Below, piece by piece: positions 8,018 through 15,443 of a stretch of DNA of 20,382 nucleotides. This stretch comes from DATAYA01 sp036272815 (GTDB taxonomy: Bacteria; Pseudomonadota; Alphaproteobacteria; Acetobacterales; Acetobacteraceae). Both the position numbers and the translations under genes were made by a program. The notes under the pieces were generated by a model. It had not been told where the DNA came from, ran no database searches, and saw only the letters and a program-made list of their open reading frames with translations. Each line of letters begins with the position of its first letter. The stretch's first letter is position 1. The DNA is taken from NCBI GenBank assembly GCA_036272815.1, contig DATAYA010000176.1:1-20382 (forward strand), written 5' to 3'.

Positions 8018-9063
8018 GCGGGGCCGACGGCGCGCCGGTCCTCATCCCCGTCCTCGCCAACCACCGGTTCGACGAGGCGGCGCTGGCACGTTATCTCGCG
8101 ACGAATCTGCCGGACTTTGCCGGCCCGATCACGGTGCGGCAATTCCAGGGTGGCCAGTCGAACCCGACTTTCGTGGTCGACACGGCGCACGACCGCTATG
8201 TGCTACGCAAGCAGCCGCCGGGCCATCTGTTGCCCTCGGCACACGCGGTCGACCGGGAGTTCCGTGTCATGCGGGCACTCGCCGGCAGCGCGGTGCCGGT
8301 GCCGGAGATGCTGCTGCTCTGCACCGATCCGGGCGTCATCGGCACGATCTTCTTCGTCATGCGCCATGTCGAGGGCCGCGTGTTCGTCGATCGCACACTG
8401 CCGGCGCAGTCGCCAGAGGGGCGCGGCGCGCTCTATGCGGAGATGGGGCGGGTACTCGCCGATCTCCACGCTGTGAACTGGCGCGCGGCGGGGCTGGAGG
8501 GGTTCGGCCGGCCGGAGGGATACGTCCGCCGGCAGGTCGATCGCTGGGCGAGGCAGTACCGCGCCTCCGATGTGGGTGACGTGCCTGCGATGGACAGCCT
8601 CATCGCGTGGCTCGCAGCGCACGTCCCTGCCGACGACGAGAGTGCAATCGCGCACGGCGATTTCCGCCTCGGCAACCTGATCTACGCCGCTCACTCACCC
8701 CGCGTCGCTGCCGTGCTGGACTGGGAACTCTCCACGATCGGCCATCCGATTGCAGACCTCGCCTATTCCTGCCTCTACTGGCGGCTGCCGCCCGACCTTG
8801 GCGGCCTGCGCGAACTCGACATTCCCGGCCTGCCGAGCGAAAGGGAGTTCGTGGTAGAATATCGCCGTCGCACCGGGCGCGCCTCGCTGCCGGATTTCGA
8901 GTTCTTCGTCGCCTTCTCACTGTTCCGGTGGGCGGCGATCGCGGCCGGCGTGTATCGCCGGGCGCTCGACGGCAACGCGGCGGACGCCGCCGGATTGCAG
9001 GCAGGCGAGAAATTCCAGGCACTCGCGGCGATCGGCTGGGACGTGGCACGGCGCGCGGCCTGA
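8014..9063 (+). CDS. Phosphotransferase family protein (APH fold, ACAD10/11 kinase-domain type)
   Basis: 349-residue protein of the aminoglycoside phosphotransferase/choline kinase fold. The nucleotide loop region QFQGGQSNPTF (43-53), ATP-binding lysine in VLRKQP (K66), catalytic loop HGDFRLGN (214-221; D216, N221) and metal-binding DWE (236-238) are all present, so it looks catalytically competent. FFVMRHVEGR (113-122) is typical of the branch fused to acyl-CoA dehydrogenases in ACAD10/11. Its likely job is to phosphorylate a hydroxyacyl-CoA so that the ACAD can eliminate phosphate. Antibiotic resistance is improbable in this context. GTG 8014 overlaps the SDR stop (GTGA). The frame is open further upstream to 7606, but that part is the SDR gene read in another frame. 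Confidence 0.9.
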   Translation: MSGADGAPVLIPVLANHRFDEAALARYLATNLPDFAGPITVRQFQGGQSNPTFVVDTAHDRYVLRKQPPGHLLPSAHAVDREFRVMRALAGSAVPVPEMLLLCTDPGVIGTIFFVMRHVEGRVFVDRTLPAQSPEGRGALYAEMGRVLADLHAVNWRAAGLEGFGRPEGYVRRQVDRWARQYRASDVGDVPAMDSLIAWLAAHVPADDESAIAHGDFRLGNLIYAAHSPRVAAVLDWELSTIGHPIADLAYSCLYWRLPPDLGGLRELDIPGLPSEREFVVEYRRRTGRASLPDFEFFVAFSLFRWAAIAAGVYRRALDGNAADAAGLQAGEKFQALAAIGWDVARRAA

Positions 9064-9085
9064 CACCCGCCATGGAGGCTTGCTG

Positions 9086-10282
9086 ATGCGCATCGTCCGG
9101 ATCGAGACCTTGCGGCTCGACGAATTCCCGAACCTGTTGTGGGTCCTGGTCCACACGGACGCCGGCCTCGTTGGTCTCGGAGAGACCTTTTTTGCCGCAC
9201 GCACGGTGGAGGCGGCTATGCACGAGACGATCGCGCCCGCCGTGATGGGAGGCGACGCGTTCGCCATCGAGCGCCACATGCGCAGGCTGCTGATGAACTA
9301 CGTGGGCTTCAAGTCGACGGGCGCGGAGATGCGCGCCGCCTCGGCCTTCGACATCGCACTCTGGGACATCCTCGGCCAGGCGACGGGGCAGCCGGTCTAC
9401 AACCTGCTCGGCGGACGCTGCCGCGATCACATCCGCGCCTACAACACCTGCGCCGGCACGCGCTACGTACGCGCGCGGCCGACGCAGAGCACGTCCGACT
9501 GGGGCATGGATGCCGAGCCGGGCCCGTACGAAGACCTCGACGCCTTCCTGCATCATGCCGACGACCTGGCCGAGAGCCTGCTTGCGGAGGGCTTCCGCGG
9601 CATGAAGATCTGGCCGTTCGACCATGCGGCGGAAGCTTCGGGCGGCACCGACATATCGGCGGCCGACCTCAAGCAAGCGCTCGAGCCATTCGAGAAGATC
9701 CGCAAGCGTGTCGGCGACCGGATCGACATCCATGTCGAGTTCCACGGCCTGTGGAATCTTCCGGCGGCGCTGCGGATCGCCGGCGCGCTCACACCCTACC
9801 GTCCGTACTGGGCGGAGGACCCGATCAAGATGATGAACCTCGACGCGCTGCGGCAGTACCGCGACAAGGCCGGCACCTGGGTCACGGCGAGCGAGACGCT
9901 GGCGACACGCTGGGCGTTCCGCGAGCTGTTCGAGAAACGCGCGGTGGACGTGTGCATGCTCGACATCGGCTGGTGCGGCGGCCTGTCGGAGGCGAAGAAG
10001 ATCGCGACGATGGCCGAGGCGTATGAACTGCCGATCGCGCCGCATGACTGCACCGGCCCGGTGCTGCTCGCCGCCTCCGTGCATCTCGGGACGGCCAGCC
10101 CGAACACGCTGGTGCAGGAAGTGGTGCGCGCCGCCTATCATGGCTGGTATCAGGAATTGGTCGAGGGTCTGCCGGCTCTCGCCGACGGGTTCATCGCGCC
10201 GCACGATGCGCCGGGGCTCGGCATCACGTTGCGGCCGGGCTTGCGCAACCGCGTCGATGCGCATCTGGGAGTGAGCACATGA
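9086..10282 (+). CDS. Enolase-superfamily dehydratase/racemase (mandelate racemase/muconate lactonizing enzyme family)
   Basis: 398-residue member of the enolase superfamily. The capping domain is followed by the barrel with MKIWPFD (173-179) at the end of strand 2, DIHVEFH (214-220) at strand 3, WAEDP (242-246) and ASE (268-270) giving the likely Mg ligands D214, E244 and E270, then LDIGWCGG (292-299), APHD (318-321) and VQE (343-345). H320 with D293 forms the mandelate-racemase-type His-Asp dyad. At strand 2 the motif is K-I-W, not the K-x-K of mandelate racemase, placing it in an acid-sugar/hydroxy-acid dehydratase-like branch of unassigned function. Start ATG 9086 has GGAGG (9074-9078) upstream; an in-frame TTG at 9080 is less likely. 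The stop overlaps the next gene (ATGA). Confidence 0.9.
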   Translation: MRIVRIETLRLDEFPNLLWVLVHTDAGLVGLGETFFAARTVEAAMHETIAPAVMGGDAFAIERHMRRLLMNYVGFKSTGAEMRAASAFDIALWDILGQATGQPVYNLLGGRCRDHIRAYNTCAGTRYVRARPTQSTSDWGMDAEPGPYEDLDAFLHHADDLAESLLAEGFRGMKIWPFDHAAEASGGTDISAADLKQALEPFEKIRKRVGDRIDIHVEFHGLWNLPAALRIAGALTPYRPYWAEDPIKMMNLDALRQYRDKAGTWVTASETLATRWAFRELFEKRAVDVCMLDIGWCGGLSEAKKIATMAEAYELPIAPHDCTGPVLLAASVHLGTASPNTLVQEVVRAAYHGWYQELVEGLPALADGFIAPHDAPGLGITLRPGLRNRVDAHLGVST

Positions 10283-11472
10283 AGTCGGCATACGAGGCAC
10301 TCGGGCGGACGCTGCGGCTCGGCGTCATCGGCGGCGGACCGGGCGGGATGATCGGCCCGATGCACCGTAACGCCGCCCGCCTCGATGGCCGGTTTGCGAT
10401 CGTGGCTGGCGTGCCCTCGTCCGATCCCGCGCGCGCGACCGCCGCGGGGGCGGCGATCGGACTGCCGGACGGTCGCAGCTACGGCAGCGCGGCCGAGATG
10501 ATCGCGGCCGAGCGTGCCCGCGGCGACGGCATCGACGCGGTCGCGATCATGTCGCCCAACGACACGCACTATCCGGCCGCGATCGCCGCGATCGGAGCCG
10601 GGCTCGACGTGATTTGCGACAAGCCGATGACCAACACGCTCGCCGATGCGCGGGATCTCGCGGCGAGGGTGCGCGCAAGCGGTCGCGTGTTCTGCCTCAC
10701 CCATGCCTACGCCGCCTATCCGATGGTGCGGCAGGCGCGCGCGATGGTCGCGGCGGGCGCGATCGGCGCGGTGCGCGCGGTACAGGTTGAATACCTGCAC
10801 GCCGGAATGGCGACCCGCGTGGAGGCGGGGCCGCTGACGCCCAAGCTCCGATGGAAGCTCGACCCTGCGCGCGGCGGCCCGTCGCTGGTGCTGGGCGACA
10901 TCGGCACGCACGCCCATCATCTCGCGTGTTTCGTGAGCGGTCTGACACTCGCGCGCGTCGCCGCCGATGTCGGTGCGATCGTGCCGGACCGCACGGCGCA
11001 CGACACCGCGGCGATGCTGCTGCGGTTCGCCGGCGGCGTGCACGGCACGCTCTTCGTCAGCCAGGCGATGGCGGGCAGCGAGAACAACCTGAACCTGCGC
11101 ATCTGCGGCGAGAGCGGCCTGATCGAATGGGCGCAGACCGATCCGAACTACCTGCATTTCGCCCCGCTCGGGCGCGCGATGCAGCGCCTTGCGCGCGGCG
11201 ATGCCGACCTGCTTCCCGAGGCGCAGCGATTGGTGCGTATCGCGCGCGGCCATCCCGAGGGATTGTTGGAGGCGTTCGCCAACCTCTATCGCGACGCCGC
11301 GGAAGCGATCGCCGCACGGCTCGCCGGCGCGCCGGCCGATCCGCTGGCGCTCGACTTTCCGACCGCGGAGGATGGCGTCGCAGGTGCCGATTTGGTGGAG
11401 GCAGCGGTTCGCTCGGGACGCGAGGACGGCGCCTGGGTCGCGTGCGAGACCGCACCGCCGGTCAGGGATTGA
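10279..11472 (+). CDS. Gfo/Idh/MocA family oxidoreductase
   Basis: 397-residue NAD(P)-dependent oxidoreductase. The N-terminal Rossmann motif GVIGGGPGGMIG (15-26) is followed by AIMSPNDTHYPAAIAAIGAGLDVICDKP (89-116), where CDKP replaces the usual EKP and K115 is the expected catalytic lysine. The C-terminal domain has GDIGTHAHHL (206-215), the GxxxDxxxH-type motif with D207 and H211. Members oxidise or reduce sugars, inositols, sugar acids and similar polyols. Translational coupling to the enolase-superfamily gene suggests the two act in sequence on one hydroxylated acid, but no specific substrate can be read. The last 11 bases overlap the convergent phosphorylase gene, so no terminator separates them. 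Confidence 0.9.
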   Translation: MKSAYEALGRTLRLGVIGGGPGGMIGPMHRNAARLDGRFAIVAGVPSSDPARATAAGAAIGLPDGRSYGSAAEMIAAERARGDGIDAVAIMSPNDTHYPAAIAAIGAGLDVICDKPMTNTLADARDLAARVRASGRVFCLTHAYAAYPMVRQARAMVAAGAIGAVRAVQVEYLHAGMATRVEAGPLTPKLRWKLDPARGGPSLVLGDIGTHAHHLACFVSGLTLARVAADVGAIVPDRTAHDTAAMLLRFAGGVHGTLFVSQAMAGSENNLNLRICGESGLIEWAQTDPNYLHFAPLGRAMQRLARGDADLLPEAQRLVRIARGHPEGLLEAFANLYRDAAEAIAARLAGAPADPLALDFPTAEDGVAGADLVEAAVRSGREDGAWVACETAPPVRD

Positions 11473-12253
11473 GCCGCCGCCACTTGCAGGCGACGCGGCC
11501 GATCAGGTCGAGGGTCGCGATCGCACCGTCGGCCTCGCCCTTCTCGAAATCGCCCTCGCTCCGCGCCATCTCGTTCGTCAGGTGCGCGAAGCACAGCACC
11601 GCGCGGCCTCGTGCACGGGCGAAGGCGTAGAGCGCTGCCGCCTCCATCTCCACCGCGAGCACGCCATGCGCTGCTGCCGCTGCGATCGCGTCCTCGGTCT
11701 CGCGATAGGGCGCGTCGGTCGTCCACGACGCGCCGCGTTGCACGGGCAGCCCCGTAAGCGCCGCGTCCGCCAGCGCGATCAGCGCCGGATCGGCCTCGGC
11801 ATAAGGCGATTGCGGCAGATAGTGCGCACTGGTGCCCTCGTCGCGCAGAGCGCGGTCGATCAGCACGAAGCTCGCCGGAACCGACGCGATCCGTCCCGCC
11901 GACGTCACGCTGAGCAGCAGCCGGCACCCCGATGCGAAGAGCTGTTCGGCCACCAGCACCGCGAACGGCGCCCCGATCGCGCCGCCGACGAGCCCGATCG
12001 TCTCGCCGTCCTGCGCGAACACATCCATCGCCGTGTGGTAGCAGGCCCAGCTCGGCACCGGCCGCGCCCGCCCTTCGGCACGCAGGAACCGCACCGCATC
12101 ACCGTCCGGGTCGAGCGCACAGACCGCGGGCACCGCACCCTCCGGCAGGCGCCGCTGCCGCCGCGCCTCGCGCAGCAGGTTCTCCGGGCGCAACACCGAG
12201 GGCGCGTCGTGGCGCTTCGCTGCCTGCATCGAGGGCGGCGGCTCGAGGGTCAT
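11462..12253 (-). CDS. Nucleoside phosphorylase family protein (PNP/UDP family)
   Basis: 263-residue member of the phosphorylase-1 family (purine/uridine phosphorylase, nucleosidase). Visible features are the glycine-rich LVGGAIGAPFAVL (88-100), VTSAGRI (116-122), a substrate-site segment ALRDEGTSAHY (135-145), TTDAPYRET (178-186) and the family hallmark VEMEAAAL (201-208) whose glutamates bind ribose. The expected reaction is reversible cleavage of a nucleoside to base and ribose-1-phosphate; the base specificity is not readable. ATG 12253 was chosen because AGGA lies 7 bases upstream; an in-frame TTG at 12268 is weaker. It is convergent with and overlaps the oxidoreductase gene by 11 bases, and is divergent from the DoxX-like gene, so it is a single-gene unit. 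Confidence 0.85.
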   Translation of the reverse strand: MTLEPPPSMQAAKRHDAPSVLRPENLLREARRQRRLPEGAVPAVCALDPDGDAVRFLRAEGRARPVPSWACYHTAMDVFAQDGETIGLVGGAIGAPFAVLVAEQLFASGCRLLLSVTSAGRIASVPASFVLIDRALRDEGTSAHYLPQSPYAEADPALIALADAALTGLPVQRGASWTTDAPYRETEDAIAAAAAHGVLAVEMEAAALYAFARARGRAVLCFAHLTNEMARSEGDFEKGEADGAIATLDLIGRVACKWRRLNP

Positions 12254-12274
12254 GGCGTCATCCTGCAAGGCCCT

Positions 12275-12302
12275 TTGCGTGAAGGTGGTCGAATGTTACC
12301 CT
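12275..12302 (+). promoter_or_regulatory. Weak candidate promoter for the DoxX-like gene
   Basis: This is in the 76-base divergent gap between the phosphorylase and DoxX-like starts. TTGCGT (12275-12280), a 16-base spacer and TACCCT (12297-12302) loosely fit a sigma-70 promoter reading rightward. The match to the -10 consensus is poor. Confidence 0.2.
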
Positions 12303-12329
12303 CACGGCGTCGGCTGCGAACAGGGACGC

Positions 12330-12932
12330 ATGAGACCGAACCCGCTGCACGATGCCGTGGTATTTCTCACCCAACCAAGCTGGCTCACGCCGGTCTTCTG
12401 GCTGCTGTTGCTCGGCTCGATTGTCATCGCAGTCGCGGCTTGGCGTCGCGTCCCGGCGAGCCGGACGCCGCGGGACCTGGCCTTCGCGGTGGTGCGGCTG
12501 CTCCTCGGCATCATGTGGTGGCAGCAATCGTTATGGAAGGTGCCGCCGGACTATGCCGGGCTGATCCACTGGATGAAGGAGATGGTGGCGCATGCGGCGA
12601 TCCCGGAGCAATCCGCCCTCGTCGCCAACTTCGTGCTGCCAAACATCGCCGTGTTCGGCCCGCTGGTCTACCTCATCGAGGTCGCCATCGGCGTCTCGCT
12701 GATGCTGGGCTTTCTGTCGCGGCTCGGCGGCCTCGTCGGGCTTCTGATGGCGCTCAATCTCTGGCTCGGCGAATATTCGACGCCCGGAGAGTGGCCCTGG
12801 ACTTACTTTTTTCTCGTCATGCTGCAGACCTGGTACACGATCGACCCGCCCGGCCGGCATCTTGGCGCCGATCTGTTGCTCGCCGCCCGCGCGCCTGGCC
12901 GCCTGAAGCGGCCGCTGGCGTTGCTCGCGTGA
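12330..12932 (+). CDS. DoxX/DoxD-like integral membrane protein
   Basis: 200-residue membrane protein with hydrophobic segments at about 20-38, 50-66, 101-128, 132-147 and 156-172. The pattern WWQQSLWKVPPDY (63-75), the GPLVYLIEVAIGVSLMLG helix and GEYSTPGEWPWTYFFLVMLQ (147-166) resemble the DoxX family and its thiosulfate:quinone oxidoreductase small-subunit (DoxD) branch. Biochemical role in this organism is unknown. No DoxA or sulfur-oxidation partner is nearby, so a thiosulfate role should not be assumed. ATG 12330 follows AGGGA closely and removes 26 residues of non-membrane sequence that overlap the divergent promoter region. It ends 12 bases before the convergent OsmC-like gene. Confidence 0.75.
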   Translation: MRPNPLHDAVVFLTQPSWLTPVFWLLLLGSIVIAVAAWRRVPASRTPRDLAFAVVRLLLGIMWWQQSLWKVPPDYAGLIHWMKEMVAHAAIPEQSALVANFVLPNIAVFGPLVYLIEVAIGVSLMLGFLSRLGGLVGLLMALNLWLGEYSTPGEWPWTYFFLVMLQTWYTIDPPGRHLGADLLLAARAPGRLKRPLALLA

Positions 12933-12944
12933 GCCGCGGCGCAG

Positions 12945-13457
12945 TCATGCGAACGGCACGCGCGAGACGCTGATCGCCGGCGGATTGCGCAGCGTCTGAA
13001 GGATCACGCAATAGCGTTCCGTCGTCGCGATCAGCCGCTCCAGCGTCGCATCGTCCGCCTCCGCATCCAGCTCGAAGCGCAGCGCGATCTTACCAATGCC
13101 AACCGGCACGGTGCGATCGATCCCGAGCGTGCCGCGCGCGTCCCATTCCGCCTCGGCGATGACGCGGCCCGCGCGCAGCCGCAGGCCCATCGCGGTCGCG
13201 ACCGCCCGCAAGGTCACGCCCGCGCAGGCCACGACCGCCTGCAACAGCATGTCGGCCGAGCACGCCAGCGCGCCGCTGCCGCCCGCCGCCGGATGCAGGC
13301 CGGCACGCACCTCGGCGCCCCATCCCGGAATCGTGCAGGCGATTTCGTCGGCGTCGAGCACCGCCTCCGCGACCGCGGCGACACGCGCGGTCTCCGGCTG
13401 CTCGCGGTATCGCTGCTTGATCGGCGCCTGCACCCGGCGCAGCGCGTCGGCGTCCAT
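12945..13457 (-). CDS. OsmC family protein
   Basis: 170-residue OsmC/Ohr-like protein. The family's two redox cysteines are in place: C78 in MLLQAVVACAGVT (70-82) and C150 in TTERYCVILQTLRNPPAI (145-162). The beta-strand GRVIAEAEWDARGTLGID lies between. OsmC-type proteins reduce organic hydroperoxides, but this long form lacks the exact CPxSNA context of Ohr, so activity is uncertain. The start lies 2 bases after the minE stop, with no room for a promoter, so it is probably the last gene of the min operon. Confidence 0.8.
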   Translation of the reverse strand: MDADALRRVQAPIKQRYREQPETARVAAVAEAVLDADEIACTIPGWGAEVRAGLHPAAGGSGALACSADMLLQAVVACAGVTLRAVATAMGLRLRAGRVIAEAEWDARGTLGIDRTVPVGIGKIALRFELDAEADDATLERLIATTERYCVILQTLRNPPAISVSRVPFA

Positions 13458-13459
13458 GC

Positions 13460-13747
13460 TCAGGCGCGCGCCCCGGTCAGTGCCTTGCTGGTCAGTGCCG
13501 CGGTCAGCGCCGGCACCTCGATGTCGATCTCCAGCATCGAGACCGTGGGGCCGCGATCGAGCTTGATCTGCACCTTGTCGCGCTCGACCGAGACGTGCTT
13601 GGCGATCACCGCGATGATCTCCTCCCGCAGCGTCGCGACCAGGTCGGACTGGCCGGTCACGGAGCGCTCATGCGACAGCAGGATCTGCAGCCGCTCGCGC
13701 GCGACCGGCGCCGTCGGGCGCCGGCGGAAGATTTCGAGCAGGTTCAT
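13460..13747 (-). CDS. minE: Cell division topological specificity factor MinE
   Basis: 95-residue MinE. The N-terminal amphipathic membrane-targeting sequence MNLLEIFRRR (1-10) is followed by the MinD-contact helix region ERLQILLSHER (18-28), then LREEIIAVIAKHVSVERDKVQIKLDR (40-65), the dimerising topological-specificity domain, and the closing strand MLEIDIEVP (71-79). MinE stimulates the MinD ATPase and drives the pole-to-pole oscillation that restricts the division ring to midcell. The start overlaps the minD stop (ATGA). Length and order are standard. Confidence 0.95.
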   Translation of the reverse strand: MNLLEIFRRRPTAPVARERLQILLSHERSVTGQSDLVATLREEIIAVIAKHVSVERDKVQIKLDRGPTVSMLEIDIEVPALTAALTSKALTGARA

Positions 13748-14562
13748 GCCGGCACCTTCCGTCCGAACAGCTTGCCGAGCAGGCTGCGGCGCTCGGTGGG
13801 GAAGCTCATTACCACCGTCTCGCCGCGCAGCCGCTTCGCCGCGTCGCCGTAGGCGCGCGCCGCCGCGCAGTCCGGGCTGCCGAGCGTCACCGGCGTGCCG
13901 ATATTGGACGAGCGCAGCACCTCTTCGCTGTCCGGGATGATGCCGAGCAGCGGGATCGAGAGGATCTCGAGCACGTCGTCGGTCTTCAGCATCTCGCCGC
14001 GCGCCGCGCGGACCGGGTCGTAGCGTGTCAGCAGCAGGTGTTTGTCCATCTTGTCGCCGCGTTCGGCGCGTTCGGTCTTGGAATCGAGCAGCCCGATGAT
14101 GCGGTCGCTGTCGCGGACAGAGGACACTTCCGGGTTGGTCACCACGATCGCCAGATCGGCATGGCGCATTGCAAGTGTCGCCCCGCGCTCGATCCCGGCC
14201 GGGCTGTCGCAGATCACCCAGTCGAACCGCTCCCGCAACTCGCCGATCACCTTCGCAACCCCCTCGGAGGTCAGCGCATCCTTGTCGCGCGTCTGCGAGG
14301 CGGGCAGCAGCGAAAGATTGTCGAGCCGCTTGTCGCGGATCAGCGCCTGGTTGAGCTTGGCATCGCCCTGCACGACGTTGATGAGGTCGAACACGACGCG
14401 CCGCTCGGCCCCCATCACGAGATCGAGGTTGCGCAACCCGACATCGAAATCGACCACGCACACGTTCTGGCCGCCCTGCGCCAGCGCGGCTCCCAGGGCC
14501 GCGGTCGACGTCGTCTTGCCGACCCCGCCCTTGCCGGACGTCACCACCACGATCTGCGCCAT
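13744..14562 (-). CDS. minD: Septum site-determining protein MinD
   Basis: 272-residue ParA/MinD-type ATPase. The deviant Walker A KGGVGKTT (11-18), switch region VDFDVGLRNLD (37-47, D40), CDSPAGIE (118-125, Walker B region) and VTNPEVSSVRDSDR are all intact. The C-terminus RRSLLGKLFGRK is the amphipathic membrane-targeting helix. ATP-bound dimers attach to the membrane, recruit MinC to block FtsZ assembly, and are released by MinE. ATG 14562 with an AAGGGGGG tract upstream was chosen; a start at 14631 would add 23 non-family residues overlapping minC. There is a 26-base gap after minC. Confidence 0.96.
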   Translation of the reverse strand: MAQIVVVTSGKGGVGKTTSTAALGAALAQGGQNVCVVDFDVGLRNLDLVMGAERRVVFDLINVVQGDAKLNQALIRDKRLDNLSLLPASQTRDKDALTSEGVAKVIGELRERFDWVICDSPAGIERGATLAMRHADLAIVVTNPEVSSVRDSDRIIGLLDSKTERAERGDKMDKHLLLTRYDPVRAARGEMLKTDDVLEILSIPLLGIIPDSEEVLRSSNIGTPVTLGSPDCAAARAYGDAAKRLRGETVVMSFPTERRSLLGKLFGRKVPA

Positions 14563-14588
14563 CCCCGTCCCCCCTTGCCTCCGAAAAC

Positions 14589-15290
14589 CTAGTCCAGCAC
14601 CGCGACCGAAAGCGCGTCGCCTTCGAGCCACGCCTGCACCGAGCGGCCGTGCAGCGCGGCGTCCAGTTCGTCCGCCGTGCGATAGACGCCGTCGATCGCC
14701 AGCAGCTCCGCCTCCAGCCGATGGCAGAAGATCCGTGCCTGCGCCTGCCCGAGCACGCCGGCCACCGCGCGGCCGCGGAGCGTGCCATAGACATGGATCG
14801 AGCCGCCCGCGACGATCTCCGCACCCGATGCGACCGACCCGACCACGGTCACGTCACCACCCTCGAACATGATCGCCTGACCGGAGCGCACCGAATGGTC
14901 GACCAGCAGCGCCCCTATGGCGGGCGGAGGCGGTGCGGGCGGCGTCGGCTCGTCCGGCACCTCGATCACGCGGCCGGGCCGGGCGGCGCCGAGCGGCCGG
15001 CCCCACGCCTCCAGCCCGTCCCAGCTCGGATGGCCGCCCTCCGTGCCGATGATCCGCACCCCCCGCCCGGCGAGCGTGTGCATCAGCCCGGCCACGTCCG
15101 GCTGCTCCCGCGGCAAGCCGGCAAGATCGACGATGACCGGCTTGCCGTCGAAGAAGCCTGGCGACCGCGCGAGCTGCTCGTCCAGCGCCGCCAGCCAGCC
15201 CGCCACCGGCGGCTCCGGCGCCAGCACCAGCGCCATCAGCGAACGGCCGCGGACTCGGATGGACGGACGGGACTCGCGCACGGTGCTCAC
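14589..15290 (-). CDS. minC: Septum site-determining protein MinC
   Basis: 233-residue FtsZ-assembly inhibitor. The N-terminal domain (about 9-105) contains the FFDGKPVIVDL strand typical of MinC. A proline-rich linker (112-124) joins it to the C-terminal beta-helix domain (125-233) with the MinD-binding RSGQ (135-138), GDVTVVGSVASGAEIVAGGSI and HVYGTLRGRAVAG repeats. The N-terminal domain blocks FtsZ polymerisation and the C-terminal domain dimerises and binds MinD. GTG 15290 is the likely start, with AGGGG just upstream but closely spaced; an in-frame GTG at 15281 is an alternative. Confidence 0.94.
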   Translation of the reverse strand: MSTVRESRPSIRVRGRSLMALVLAPEPPVAGWLAALDEQLARSPGFFDGKPVIVDLAGLPREQPDVAGLMHTLAGRGVRIIGTEGGHPSWDGLEAWGRPLGAARPGRVIEVPDEPTPPAPPPPAIGALLVDHSVRSGQAIMFEGGDVTVVGSVASGAEIVAGGSIHVYGTLRGRAVAGVLGQAQARIFCHRLEAELLAIDGVYRTADELDAALHGRSVQAWLEGDALSVAVLD

Positions 15291-15443
15291 GCCCCTGGCC
15301 TAGCCAGCCCTGGCGCCGCCGTCAACGCAAAATCTCCCTATGCTTGAAGGCAACGAACACCATATCTTGTGGTCTCGCCTGCGTTTCCCTACCTGGTCCA
15401 GTGGCCGAAACCGCACCGGCGGGCGCGGCGTTTCCTCGCTGCA
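15291..15443. promoter_or_regulatory. Divergent promoter region, minC and deaminase
   Basis: This 153-base gap must hold the min operon promoter (minus) and probably one for the deaminase (plus). On the minus strand TTGACG (15325-15320), a 17-base spacer and TAGGCC (15302-15297) loosely fit sigma-70, which would place transcription almost at the minC GTG. A 5-bp inverted repeat CTGGC-CTA-GCCAG (15295-15307) overlaps that -10. The most AT-rich stretch is 15326-15350. No convincing plus-strand promoter was found. Confidence 0.3.

Noticed and set aside
8014..9063. Aminoglycoside resistance gene
   Set aside because: The fold is shared, but the sequence resembles the kinase domain linked to ACAD10/11 and it sits between catabolic genes, so antibiotic modification is unlikely.
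8600..10300. Long minus-strand frame (566 codons) opposite the kinase and enolase-superfamily genes
   Set aside because: It is antisense to two clearly recognised genes, and its composition is typical of the shadow frame in GC-rich DNA.
12330..12932. Thiosulfate:quinone oxidoreductase subunit
   Set aside because: Only the membrane-protein family resemblance is visible; no DoxA or sulfur-oxidation gene is nearby.
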